44,297 bases of DNA from Deltaproteobacteria bacterium (GCA_030648035.1 JAUSII010000098.1:1-44297), one strand, 5' to 3'. Counted from the stretch's first letter, positions 32,364-40,654 are shown. Notes: generated by a model from the letters alone, not told the origin. Program-made: numbers and translations.

Positions 32364-33347
32364 ATGCAGTGCCTTCGCAATTCATCCAAATGGAAGTCGG
32401 CAAAAAAACCCCTGGCACTTGCCCTGGGGAACTTTGACGGCGTCCATCTGGGCCATCAGACCATCTTGAAAAAACTGCTCGCCGCCTGCAAAAAAAACAG
32501 ATGGACCAGCGGCGTTTATACTTTCGACCCTCATCCCGCAAAAATATTGAGCCCCAAAACGGCCCCTTCCCTTTTGCAGACGGTGGAACAAAAACTGGAA
32601 TCGCTCGAAGAACAGGGTGTCGAGAAGGTGATTCTTGAAAAATTCGACCCGGCCTTCGCCCATCTCACACCCCGGAAATTTTTTGACACAATTATCGTCA
32701 AACGTCTGAAAGCAAAGAGCCTCTGGGTCGGCTATGATTTTACCTTTGGGGTCAGGCGAAGCGGCAATGTCGCCCTGCTTAAACAATTTTGCAAAGAAGC
32801 CGGAATAGAAATGCACATCGCCACGGCCCACTTTGAAAAAGAGACTCTGGTCAGTTCCACACAGATTCGCTTGCTGGTTTCCAAAGGCAAAGTCTGGCTC
32901 GCCAAAGAACTGCTCGGCAAACCCTTCGCCCTGATCGGCACTGTTGAAAAGGGTATGGGAATCGGACGAGAGATGGGGATACACACGGCAAACCTTCATG
33001 TGGAAAACGAACTCCTGCCGAAAAAGGGAATTTACATTACCAGAACCAACATCCGTTCAGCGGACGTCGGACCCCGACCTTCGGGGGGCAGGCGTCGGAC
33101 ATCGAAAAATTGGCCATCCGCCACCAGCGTTGGATGGAATCCCACTTTTCCGGGCAAGGGGTTTTCTATTGAAACACATCTGATCGGATTCAAGGGAAAT
33201 CTGGTTGGGAAAAAAATCGAGGTTGAATTTCTGGAATACCTGCGGGACGAGCTGACCTTTCCCAATTCTGAAACATTGGCAGACCAGATCAAAAAAGATA
33301 TCAACATAGCCAGGAGATTCAATGAAACTTTTAGGGATCATCGGTAA
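32364..33347 (+). CDS. ribF: Bifunctional riboflavin kinase/FMN adenylyltransferase, with inserted element
   Basis: Makes FMN then FAD from riboflavin. 327 aa. The N-terminal FAD synthetase domain has ALALGNFDGVHLGHQTILKK, TFDPHPAKIL and LWVGYDFTFG; SSTQIRLLVSKGKV is the TSS-R-like motif. The riboflavin kinase domain follows (IGTVEKGMGIGREMGIHTAN; GWNPTFPGKGFSIETHLIGF). Between GIYITRTN and WPSATSVG lie about 17-20 extra residues (IRSADVGPRPSGGRRRTSKN) encoded by a family-B palindromic element in the kinase domain. An SD-like GGAGG is 10 nt upstream of the ATG. The end overlaps aroE by 26 nt. Confidence 0.93.
   Translation: MQCLRNSSKWKSAKKPLALALGNFDGVHLGHQTILKKLLAACKKNRWTSGVYTFDPHPAKILSPKTAPSLLQTVEQKLESLEEQGVEKVILEKFDPAFAHLTPRKFFDTIIVKRLKAKSLWVGYDFTFGVRRSGNVALLKQFCKEAGIEMHIATAHFEKETLVSSTQIRLLVSKGKVWLAKELLGKPFALIGTVEKGMGIGREMGIHTANLHVENELLPKKGIYITRTNIRSADVGPRPSGGRRRTSKNWPSATSVGWNPTFPGKGFSIETHLIGFKGNLVGKKIEVEFLEYLRDELTFPNSETLADQIKKDINIARRFNETFRDHR
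33055..33105. repeat. Palindromic element, family B (in ribF)
   Basis: Starts GTTCAGCGGACGTCGGAC and ends GCGTCGGACATCGA, with the arms GTCGGACCCCGA / TCGGGG and CGTCGGAC repeated inside. It shares GTTCAGCG and CGGAC spacing with the copy at 43591 in lysA. It is in frame and translated. Confidence 0.8.
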
Positions 33348-34149
33348 ACCACTGGGCAAAACACTTGGCCCAAAAATGTTCAACACCCTGTTTCAAAAAT
33401 GGGATACCCCCTGGCGCTATCTCCCCTTTCAGGTGGAAGCGGAGCATCTCAAAAATCTTCTCCTCTGCATGAAACTCTCGGACCTTCAGGGTTTGAACGT
33501 CACCCATCCCTACAAAGAAAAAGTTCTTCCGTTTCTGGACAGCCTGGAGGCGTCCGCCAGACAAAGTGGCGCAGTCAATTTGATTGTGCGAAAGAAAAAC
33601 AAATTCATCGGCATCAACACCGATGGACAGGGGTTTTTAAAAGCCTTGCGCACGCAAAAAAAATTCTCTCCCAAGAGTAAGACGATTGTGATCATCGGTG
33701 CGGGTGGCGCCGCAAGAGGGATTGCCGCCGCGCTGGCCGGAGCCGGTGCCAAAGAAATTTGTTTTTTCAACAGAGACTTGGCGCGCGCCAGAAAAGCGGC
33801 CAAACATTTGCACCGTTATTTTCCAAAAACCCTCTGGAAATTTTTGCCTTTGAACACAAAAAATTACCAAACTATTTTCGCCAATGCCACTCTGCTTGTC
33901 CAAACCACACCGGTCTTCGTCAAACTCCCTCTTCAGAGTCTCCCCAAAAAAGCCCTCGTCTGCGACATCGTCTACAATCCCGTGCAGACAAAATTTCTGA
34001 CCCAGGCCAAAAAACAGAAATTGGAAACGATGGATGGATTATGGATGCTCTTCCACCAGGCCGCCCTCAATTGCAAACTCTGGACCGGAAAAACCGTCGA
34101 CCCCGTCTGGTGGCGTGGGGTATTTGTCACTAAAAGAGGTTGTATTTAA
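33322..34149 (+). CDS. aroE: Shikimate dehydrogenase
   Basis: Reduces 3-dehydroshikimate in aromatic amino acid synthesis. 275 aa. Conserved parts: LNVTHPYKEKVLPFLD (catalytic Lys), SGAVNLIVRKKNKFIGINTD with GQGF, the NADP-binding GAGGAARGIAAALAG, and FNRDLARARK. The usual MHN in the N-terminal motif reads KMFN here, a small deviation. AGGAG precedes the ATG by 5 nt. It overlaps ribF by 26 nt and is followed by an AT-rich 139-nt gap. Confidence 0.92.
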   Translation: MKLLGIIGKPLGKTLGPKMFNTLFQKWDTPWRYLPFQVEAEHLKNLLLCMKLSDLQGLNVTHPYKEKVLPFLDSLEASARQSGAVNLIVRKKNKFIGINTDGQGFLKALRTQKKFSPKSKTIVIIGAGGAARGIAAALAGAGAKEICFFNRDLARARKAAKHLHRYFPKTLWKFLPLNTKNYQTIFANATLLVQTTPVFVKLPLQSLPKKALVCDIVYNPVQTKFLTQAKKQKLETMDGLWMLFHQAALNCKLWTGKTVDPVWWRGVFVTKRGCI

Positions 34150-34235
34150 CCCGTCTTGCTCTTCTCTTTTGCCCAAAGCATTAAAAATACACAGTAATAT
34201 CATATAATTAAAAAATTCCTCTAGGGAGTTCTCTT

Positions 34236-34251
34236 TGGCACAAAATTTGTA
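34236..34251 (+). promoter_or_regulatory. Sigma54-like (-24/-12) promoter
   Basis: TGGCACAAAATTTGTA matches TGGCACR-N4-TTGCW except for T in place of C at the -12 GC. GG and the G of TTG have the right 10-nt spacing. It lies 38 nt upstream of the response-regulator ATG at 34289 in a non-coding gap. No enhancer-binding protein is seen in the window. Confidence 0.45.
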
Positions 34252-34288
34252 ATGTATCCCTTTAGTGAACGAGACTGAGGGAAAAAAT

Positions 34289-34729
34289 ATGAAAAACATT
34301 CTGGTGGTGGAAGATGATCCGACCTACCTGCATCTTTGGGGCAGGCTCTTCAAGGATATGGGTTTTAAGAAGGTCTTACTGGCCAGCTCTCCCAAAGAGG
34401 GCCTCAAAATTTTAAAAGAGAAAAAGATCGACTTCCTCATCAGCGATGTTGTGATGAAGGATATGAGCGGCTACGAACTGGCCAAACTGGCCAGAAAAAT
34501 TCTTCCGACCATCACCATTCTGCTCACCACCGGTTATCAGACCGATCTTTCAAGATATGATCTGGTCGGCCTCAAATGCCACCTGTTGCACAAGCCTTAT
34601 CATAATCTGACGGATGTCTGCATTTTGCTGGAGCGTCTTTTAAGCGGCGAAGATGTTTTTGCGGATATGGACGAGGATTCCTTCTCCGAAAATATCGACA
34701 ATCCCGAAATCACGGAGTGGACGCTGTAA
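34289..34729 (+). CDS. Single-domain response regulator (orphan)
   Basis: 146 aa. The REC domain carries the acid pair VVEDDPTYLHLW (Asp9, Asp10), the phospho-acceptor Asp53 in LISDVVMKDMSG, Thr80/81 in LLTTGYQ and Lys102 in LHKPYHN. No output domain follows, only an acidic tail (MDEDSFSENIDNPE), so it may act by protein contact, as CheY-type proteins do. I chose ATG 34289 after TGAGGGA (about 8 nt); an upstream start at 34265 adds unlikely residues. No histidine kinase is adjacent. It converges with pcrA across 4 nt. A sigma54-like promoter precedes it. Confidence 0.88.
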   Translation: MKNILVVEDDPTYLHLWGRLFKDMGFKKVLLASSPKEGLKILKEKKIDFLISDVVMKDMSGYELAKLARKILPTITILLTTGYQTDLSRYDLVGLKCHLLHKPYHNLTDVCILLERLLSGEDVFADMDEDSFSENIDNPEITEWTL

Positions 34730-34733
34730 ATTT

Positions 34734-36929
34734 TCAGATTTTCTCAAGGTGGGCGTATTCGGCGATCAGTTTCTTGATCATCCCGTTGGCAAACTTCACC
34801 GTCACTTTTTCTCCCAGAGATGTTTTTTCTGTCGCGGCGACATAACCGACACCAAAATCGGGATGACGCACGTTGGTGCCGATGCGAAAACCGTCATTGC
34901 GAGGAGCCGAAGGCGACGTGGCAATCCCGGTGTCATCGGGATTGCTTCGGTCCTTCGGACCTCGCAATGACACTTCCCACTCCCCCGTCTGATCAAAGTC
35001 ATCATTATCAAAACGCCTCTCCTCTTTCACTTCCAGTCGGGTCGATCGATCCACACGATCAACCAGCTCTGCCGGAATTTCTTCCAGAAATCGTGAGGCC
35101 AGGGAATATTGCTCCTGCCCGTTCATGTAGCGCCGCCACGCATGCGTGATCCACAAACGCTCTTTGGCACGGGTGATGCCGACATAGAACAGCCGTCTCT
35201 CCTCTTCCAACTCTTCAATCTCATTTTGCGAACGGGAGTGGGGCAACAACCCCTCTTCCAAACCGACCAGCGCCACCGCCTTGAATTCCAGCCCCTTGGC
35301 CAGATGCAATGTCATCAGCGGCAGAATGCCTCCTTCGCTCCCCTGATCGAGATCAGAAATCAGCGCCACCTGATCGAGATAATCCTGCAGAGATTTGTTG
35401 CCCTGTGCCTCAAAATCGGCGACGGAGGCCATCAACTCATTCAAATTGGAAAGTCTCTCCTGTGCTTCCACAGACCCTTGCGCCGATAAAGAAGTGATGT
35501 AACCGCTGGTCTCCAGAATCTGCTGGAGCAGACCGGTCAGGGAAAGACCCGACATCTGCCCCTTTAACGTCTCGAACCAGTCCAAAAAAGATTTCAGTTT
35601 GGGATGATCCCGCATCAGACCCAATGCTTCATAAAAAGAGACGCTGTGCAGTGTCGCCGTCATCTCGATTTTCTCAATGGTGGTTTTACCGATCCCTCTC
35701 GCCGGAACATTGATGATCCTCTTGAAACCGACACTGTCTTCGGGAGAGAGAAAAATGCGCAGATAGGCCAGCGCATCTTTGACCTCTGCACGCTCATAAA
35801 ACCGGGTTCCGCCATAAATAATGTAGGGAATGCCCGCCATCCGCAGGGTCTCTTCCAGTGGGCGTGACTGGGCGTTGGTCCGATAGAAAATGGCCATCTC
35901 GCTGTAATTTATTTTTTCCATCACGTGCAACTGACGCAACGTCTCGACAATATATTTCGCCTCTTCTTTTTCGCTGTTGGTGGCGACGATTGTTATTTTT
36001 TCTCCGGCGCCGTTGTCGCTCCAGAGTGATTTCTCTTTGCGCAATTCATTGTTGGCGATCACCGCACTCGCGGCACTCAAAACATTTTGAACCGAACGAT
36101 AATTCTGTTCCAGCCGCACCGAGATGGCTTGGGGATAATCTTTTTCAAAATTGAGAATATTGTTCAGATCGGCCCCGCGCCAGCGATAGATCGACTGATC
36201 GGGGTCTCCCACAACGCAGAGATTGTTGTGCCCGGCTGCCAACAGCTTGATCATCTCATATTGCGCATGATTGGTGTCCTGATACTCATCCACCAGAATC
36301 TGTTGCCACAAATTCTGATACGATTTCAAAACATGCGGCTGTTTTTGAAACAGCAGAACGGTTTTATAAATGAGGTCGCCAAAATCGAGCGCGTTGTTGG
36401 CTGACAATGTTTTTTCATAGGCTTCATAGACTTTGGCCAGGGTTTTCTGAAACGGATCGGTGGCTTGATCCAGAAGATCTGCGGCGGAGGTCAACTGGTC
36501 TTTGAGCCTGGAGATGCGGTGGACCAGTGAATTCGGGGGGAGTTTTTTTTCGTCCAGATTGAGATCTTTCAAAACTTTTTTCAATACGCTCAACTGATCG
36601 GCTCCGTCGTAAATGATGAAAGACGGGGCGATGCCAGCCTCCAGAGCATGACGACGCAGGAGTTTGACACAGACGGAGTGAAATGTGCCGACCCACAATT
36701 CACGGGCCCTTACGCCGATCAACCCTTCCAGTCTTTTTTTCATTTCACCGGCGGCCTTGTTCGTGAAGGTGACCGCCAGAATTCTGCCGGAAGAGATGCC
36801 GCAATTTTTTACGAGATGTTCGATGCGATGGGTGAGCACGCGCGTTTTTCCAGTGCCGGCTCCGGCCAAAATTAAAAGGGGACCTTTTTCATGGTGAACG
36901 GCCTCGATTTGTTGTGGATTTAAACTCAT
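34734..36929 (-). CDS. pcrA: ATP-dependent DNA helicase PcrA/UvrD, with inserted element in the C-terminal linker
   Basis: Superfamily 1A 3'-5' helicase for repair and replication. About 731 aa from MSLNPQQIEAVHHEKG (ATG 36929); a start at 36983 would add 18 residues. Motifs: LAGAGTGKTRVLTHRI (I), ILVDEYQDTNHAQYEM (II), VVGDPDQSIYRWRGAD (III), LEQNYRS (IV), TLHLAKGLEFKAVALVGLEE (V), and RRLFYVGITRAKERLWI (VI). Between WEVS and the C-terminal Tudor-like GTNVRHPDFGVGYVAAT lies an added stretch LRGPKDRSNPDDTGIATSPS, encoded by a family-A palindromic element. It converges with the response regulator and is followed upstream by a small gene. Confidence 0.95.
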   Translation of the reverse strand: MSLNPQQIEAVHHEKGPLLILAGAGTGKTRVLTHRIEHLVKNCGISSGRILAVTFTNKAAGEMKKRLEGLIGVRARELWVGTFHSVCVKLLRRHALEAGIAPSFIIYDGADQLSVLKKVLKDLNLDEKKLPPNSLVHRISRLKDQLTSAADLLDQATDPFQKTLAKVYEAYEKTLSANNALDFGDLIYKTVLLFQKQPHVLKSYQNLWQQILVDEYQDTNHAQYEMIKLLAAGHNNLCVVGDPDQSIYRWRGADLNNILNFEKDYPQAISVRLEQNYRSVQNVLSAASAVIANNELRKEKSLWSDNGAGEKITIVATNSEKEEAKYIVETLRQLHVMEKINYSEMAIFYRTNAQSRPLEETLRMAGIPYIIYGGTRFYERAEVKDALAYLRIFLSPEDSVGFKRIINVPARGIGKTTIEKIEMTATLHSVSFYEALGLMRDHPKLKSFLDWFETLKGQMSGLSLTGLLQQILETSGYITSLSAQGSVEAQERLSNLNELMASVADFEAQGNKSLQDYLDQVALISDLDQGSEGGILPLMTLHLAKGLEFKAVALVGLEEGLLPHSRSQNEIEELEEERRLFYVGITRAKERLWITHAWRRYMNGQEQYSLASRFLEEIPAELVDRVDRSTRLEVKEERRFDNDDFDQTGEWEVSLRGPKDRSNPDDTGIATSPSAPRNDGFRIGTNVRHPDFGVGYVAATEKTSLGEKVTVKFANGMIKKLIAEYAHLEKI
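34893..34971. repeat. Palindromic element, family A (copy 3, in pcrA)
   Basis: 79 nt bounded by the 11-bp inverted repeat GTCATTGCGAG ... CTCGCAATGAC. The first 38 nt are identical, inverted, to 29655-29692. It lies inside the pcrA reading frame near the C-terminus and leaves the frame open. Confidence 0.93.
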
Positions 36930-36990
36930 GCTGGCAGACGGAGCTACCAACTCATAAACAAAAGGGCAAGATGAAACTCTCAACTTCTAA

Positions 36991-37227
36991 TCAGCACTTA
37001 TTGCCAACGCAACCGCCTCTTTTTTCAATCTGCGTTTCACCCTGTCTGCGATAGGTGCCGCCGATGATGGATCTGAAAGACTCCCACATCTTCCGAATCC
37101 CGGAAGCGCTTTCAGCTTCACTTGGCTTTGGAGCAGCTTTTTTTTCGGGTTGGACTGCGGGAGCCGCCTCGGCAGAGGCTCTTGCGATGTTACACTCGCT
37201 TCTTACCTCAAGTATCCAGTCTTCCAT
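36991..37227 (-). CDS. Small protein of unknown function, strong ribosome binding site
   Basis: 78 aa from ATG 37227 (MEDWILEVRSECNIARASAE); a perfect AAGGAGGT precedes it at 5-7 nt, which decides the start over an ATG at 37245. The middle is Ala/Pro/Lys-rich (APAVQPEKKAAPKPSEAESA) and then GIRKMWESFRSIIGGTYRRQ is amphipathic. The C-terminus has GGCVGNKC. No signal peptide and no known family. It sits between glmS and pcrA on the same strand as both. The two Cys may bind metal (inference). The excellent SD suggests high expression. Confidence 0.72.
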   Translation of the reverse strand: MEDWILEVRSECNIARASAEAAPAVQPEKKAAPKPSEAESASGIRKMWESFRSIIGGTYRRQGETQIEKRGGCVGNKC

Positions 37228-37239
37228 ATGGACCTCCTT

Positions 37240-37273
37240 GCCCATTTATTGGGCTCACTATTATTATCGTGAG
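37240..37273 (-). promoter_or_regulatory. Two hairpins directly before the small-gene ribosome site
   Basis: GCCCA-N5-TGGGC (37240-37254) ends at the AAGGAGGT of the 78-aa gene, and CTCAC-N10-GTGAG (37254-37273) lies immediately further upstream. They could control access to the ribosome site or end glmS transcription. No long U-run is present. Confidence 0.4.
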
Positions 37274-37315
37274 TTTCCCAAAAAAGTTGCTTGGAATTTT
37301 AAAATATTTTTACCT

Positions 37316-39148
37316 CTATTCCACGGTGACGCTTTTGGCGAGATTTCGGGGTTGGTCGACGTCGGTCCCCTTGAAATCGGCGATATAATAGGCAAACAGC
37401 TGGAGCGGAACGGCATACAGGATGGGGGTTAGCGAATAGACGGTTTTGGGGAGGCCGATCACGGCATCGGCTTTCTCTTCCAGCTCCTCATCTCCCTTTT
37501 CACCGACTGCAATGACGAAAGCACCCCGGGCTTTAACCTCTTCCACGTTGCTCAATATCTTTTCGTAGGTTTCGCTCGGGGGGATCAGAGCCACCACCGG
37601 CACCCCTTTGTCGACCAGGGCAATCGGCCCGTGCTTCAATTCCCCGGCGGCAAAACCTTCAGCGTGCACATAAGAAATTTCTTTGAGCTTCAATGCCCCC
37701 TCCAACGCCACCGGATATTGCAAGCCCCGGGCGATGAACAGAAAGTGGGAGGCGTTGACACATTCTTTGGCGATTTTTTTAATGGCATCGGCTTTTTGCA
37801 AAACGGTTTCCAGATTTTGCGGCAGTTTGCGAATCTCCTCCATTTTTGTGAGGAGTTCCTCTTTCGACATAATTTTTTTTCTGGAGGCCATCTCTAACGT
37901 CAGCAGATACAAAACCGTCATCTGCGAAACAAAAGCCTTGGTCGAGGCGACACCAATCTCGGGACCTGCGTGCGTATAGAGAGTCGCGTTGCTCGCACGC
38001 GTGAGAGAACTCCCCAGCACATTGCAGATCGCGAGCACTTTTGCCTTTTTCTGTTTCGCCAATTGCGTTGCGGCAAGCGTATCGGCGGTCTCGCCCGATT
38101 GCGAAATGGAAATCACCAGCGTTTTGGAATCGATCAGCGGATTGGCATAACGAAACTCGGAGGCCAGATGGACCGTCGTTGGCACGCGCGCCAATTGTTC
38201 GAACCAATATTTGGCGACCATGCCGGCATGCCACGAAGTGCCGCAGGCCAGAATGGCAACCTGCTTGAACGGAAACCCGGTGGCTCCGAATAATTTGGGG
38301 ATCCCCTCCAGCGTCAGCTGGGTACTGCCGAGCTGGATGCGTCCCATGATCGTCTGTTCCACCACCCGAGGCTGTTCGAAAATCTCCTTCAGCATGAAAT
38401 GTTTGTAGCCCCCCTTTTCCGCCATGAGGGCATCCCACGCAATGTGGGTCTTCTTTTTGGTGACAGGGTGGCCGTGACTATCAACGACATTCAAAGAGCC
38501 ATCGCTCACCACGGCGAACTCGCCATCTTCCAGATAAGCCACCTCACGCGTATACGGGAGGAGAGCGGGAACATCCGAGGCAACAAAATTTTCTTTTTTG
38601 CCAAAACCCAAAACCAGTGGAGACCCCAGCTTGGCGACATAAAGTTTGTGGGGCTCTTTGGCATAGAGCACCACAATCGCATAAGCCCCGCGCACTTTTT
38701 TGAGTGCATTGGCAATTGCCTTTTGAATCTCTTTTGTTTTTTTGAGTTCTTCGTTGATGAGGTGACAAAAAATTTCGGTATCGGTCTCTGATTTGAAATG
38801 ACACCCCTTTTGGATCAGCTCTTTTCGCAATTGGGAATAATTTTCGATGATGCCATTGTGGACAACGACGACGTCTTCCACGTGATGGGGATGGGCGTTG
38901 CGCTCTGACGGGACACCATGCGTGGCCCAGCGGGTGTGCCCGATGCCGATGTGACCCTTTGGTTTGTGCTTGTGGATTTTGGCCTCGAGATGGGAGAGCT
39001 TCCCCTCCGCCCGCTCAACCTCGATGCCGTGCCCATTGAGCACGGCGATGCCGGCCGAGTCATAGCCACGATATTCGAGACGCTTGAGGCCATCGATCAA
39101 AACATCCGTCGCCTCACGATTGCCAATGTATCCGATGATTCCGCACAT
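37316..39148 (-). CDS. glmS: Glutamine--fructose-6-phosphate aminotransferase
   Basis: Makes glucosamine-6-phosphate, first step of UDP-GlcNAc synthesis for peptidoglycan and lipopolysaccharide. 610 aa, normal. The start MCGIIGYIG places Cys2 as the N-terminal glutaminase nucleophile; an in-frame extension upstream (to 39406) reads through glmU and the palindromic element and is rejected. GATase features: GYDSAGIAVLNG, IGHTRWATHG and HNGIIENY. Two SIS domains contain ISQSGETADTLAATQLAKQK and CGTSWHAGMVAKYW; the C-terminus ends AKSVTVE. It follows glmU, separated by a 67-nt element with a perfect 27-bp stem that begins 11 nt before the ATG, leaving no normal SD. Confidence 0.97.
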   Translation of the reverse strand: MCGIIGYIGNREATDVLIDGLKRLEYRGYDSAGIAVLNGHGIEVERAEGKLSHLEAKIHKHKPKGHIGIGHTRWATHGVPSERNAHPHHVEDVVVVHNGIIENYSQLRKELIQKGCHFKSETDTEIFCHLINEELKKTKEIQKAIANALKKVRGAYAIVVLYAKEPHKLYVAKLGSPLVLGFGKKENFVASDVPALLPYTREVAYLEDGEFAVVSDGSLNVVDSHGHPVTKKKTHIAWDALMAEKGGYKHFMLKEIFEQPRVVEQTIMGRIQLGSTQLTLEGIPKLFGATGFPFKQVAILACGTSWHAGMVAKYWFEQLARVPTTVHLASEFRYANPLIDSKTLVISISQSGETADTLAATQLAKQKKAKVLAICNVLGSSLTRASNATLYTHAGPEIGVASTKAFVSQMTVLYLLTLEMASRKKIMSKEELLTKMEEIRKLPQNLETVLQKADAIKKIAKECVNASHFLFIARGLQYPVALEGALKLKEISYVHAEGFAAGELKHGPIALVDKGVPVVALIPPSETYEKILSNVEEVKARGAFVIAVGEKGDEELEEKADAVIGLPKTVYSLTPILYAVPLQLFAYYIADFKGTDVDQPRNLAKSVTVE

Positions 39149-39159
39149 AATTGAAAATG

Positions 39160-39226
39160 TGTCATTGCGAGCAAAGCGAAGCAATCTCGTTATTACCGGG
39201 ATTGCTTCGCTTTGCTCGCAATGACA
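39160..39226. repeat. Palindromic element, family A (copy 4, glmU-glmS gap)
   Basis: 67 nt. The 27-nt arm at 39160-39186 is perfectly repeated in inverse orientation at 39200-39226, with a 13-nt loop. It fills almost exactly the gap between the glmU stop (39228) and the glmS ATG (39148). Confidence 0.97.
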
Positions 39227-39227
39227 T

Positions 39228-40607
39228 CTACGATTTACGTCTCTTGGCCCATTTTTTTTTGATAACCTGTCTCCCTCTTGCAATCGCCAGCGATTTGGGC
39301 GGCACGTTGTCGGTGATGGTGGAACCGGCGCCGATGTAGGCCCCGTCTCCCACGCGCACGGGAGCGACAAACTGAACGTCGCTTCCGACAAAAACTTTTT
39401 TGCCAATATTTGTCGGATGCTTTTTTACTCCGTCATAATTGCAGGTGATCGTGCCGCAACCGATATTTGTATCGGCTCCGATAATGGCATCTCCCAGATA
39501 AGACAGATGGTTGGCCTTCACCCCTGGCCCCAACTTTGTTTTTTTCAACTCCACAAAATTGCCGACACGCGCCCCCGCACCCACATGCGAGAGGGGACGT
39601 ATCCTTGCGAAGGGCCCAATCTGCGCCCCCTTTTCAATCACGCTCTCTTCCAGAATGGAATAAGACTTGATATGAACGCCATCCCCCACCACCATATTTT
39701 TCAGCACAGAACCATTTTCGATAATGCAATTTTTTCCGATGCGGGTTTTTCCATGAAGACAGACTTGGGGATGAATAACAGTATCGGCGCCAATCGTTAC
39801 TTGCGACTCCACATAAGTCGATCTGGGGTCGAGGAAACAAATCCCCTTTGACATCCATTCTTCTGTCACGCGATTTCTCATGATAGCGGCGGCCTCCGCC
39901 AGTTGGGATTGGGTGTTGATTCCCAAAAATTCCACCGGATCTTCATGCCGGAAACTGATCACCTTGAGACCCTTCTCTGCCGCCATTTCGACAATATCGG
40001 TGAGATAATATTCTTTTGTATCTGCATGGGGAGACAATTTTTTAACAAACGAACGCAACTCTCTGGCGCGGATGCAATAAAAACCCATGTTCACTTCGCG
40101 GATTGTTTTTTCCTCGACGGTCGCCTCTTTTTCCTCGACGATACGCACCGCATCTCCATCCGCATCGCGAACCACGCGACCGTAGTTTCTGGAGTGGGGC
40201 AAAATGGCGGTCACAAAACCGAGATCGGCCTTTTCCTTGATGACTGTTTTGAGCAGGGCCTTGATCGTCTCGGGACGGATGAGGGGGCAATCACCATAAT
40301 GAATAAAAATATAGCCCTCAAAATTTTTCAATGCACTCGCACCACAGGCGGCCGCATGGCCTGTCCCCAGTGGTTTGTTCTGAACGGCAATATGAACACC
40401 CGGAAACTGACGCGCATGCCCTGCCAAGGGGTTCGTTTTGCCCGCAGAAACGACCAGAAAAACCTGTTTGGAGCCGGCTTGCCGAAGAGCCTCGATGCTA
40501 TAATCGATCAGGGGACGGCCACACAAGGGGTGGAGCACTTTTGCAAGGGATGATCGCATGCGCGATCCTTCGCCTGCGGCCAGAATAATGGATTTAACTT
40601 CAACCAA
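39228..40607 (-). CDS. glmU: Bifunctional UDP-N-acetylglucosamine pyrophosphorylase / glucosamine-1-phosphate N-acetyltransferase
   Basis: Acetylates GlcN-1-P and transfers UMP to make UDP-GlcNAc. 459 aa. The nucleotidyltransferase domain begins IILAAGEGSRMRSSLAKVLH (canonical LAAGxGTRM with Ser for Thr). KPLGTGHAAACG and GDCPLI follow. The left-handed beta-helix acetyltransferase has hexapeptide turns (IGADTVIHPQVCLHGKTRIG, GNFVELKKTKLGPG, NHLSYLGDAIIGADTNIGCG). The start is TTG 40607 with a GGGGGGAG upstream at about 5 nt. The C-terminus ends WAKRRKS. It precedes glmS, the usual pathway pair. Confidence 0.96.
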   Translation of the reverse strand: MVEVKSIILAAGEGSRMRSSLAKVLHPLCGRPLIDYSIEALRQAGSKQVFLVVSAGKTNPLAGHARQFPGVHIAVQNKPLGTGHAAACGASALKNFEGYIFIHYGDCPLIRPETIKALLKTVIKEKADLGFVTAILPHSRNYGRVVRDADGDAVRIVEEKEATVEEKTIREVNMGFYCIRARELRSFVKKLSPHADTKEYYLTDIVEMAAEKGLKVISFRHEDPVEFLGINTQSQLAEAAAIMRNRVTEEWMSKGICFLDPRSTYVESQVTIGADTVIHPQVCLHGKTRIGKNCIIENGSVLKNMVVGDGVHIKSYSILEESVIEKGAQIGPFARIRPLSHVGAGARVGNFVELKKTKLGPGVKANHLSYLGDAIIGADTNIGCGTITCNYDGVKKHPTNIGKKVFVGSDVQFVAPVRVGDGAYIGAGSTITDNVPPKSLAIARGRQVIKKKWAKRRKS

Positions 40608-40654
40608 TTGGACTCCCCCCTTTTGGATGATCTTGCCAAACTTTAAGGGTCCGG

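Noticed and set aside
32340-32364. FMN riboswitch before ribF
   Set aside because: The gap to the preceding gene is only 6 nt, too short, and upstream sequence is coding.
39100-39240. glmS ribozyme
   Set aside because: The structure before glmS is a simple mobile palindrome without the ribozyme core, and the gap is too short.
37316-39406. GlmS extended to 696 aa
   Set aside because: The added residues read through the end of glmU and the palindromic element. Cys2 of MCGIIGYIG must be N-terminal for glutaminase activity.
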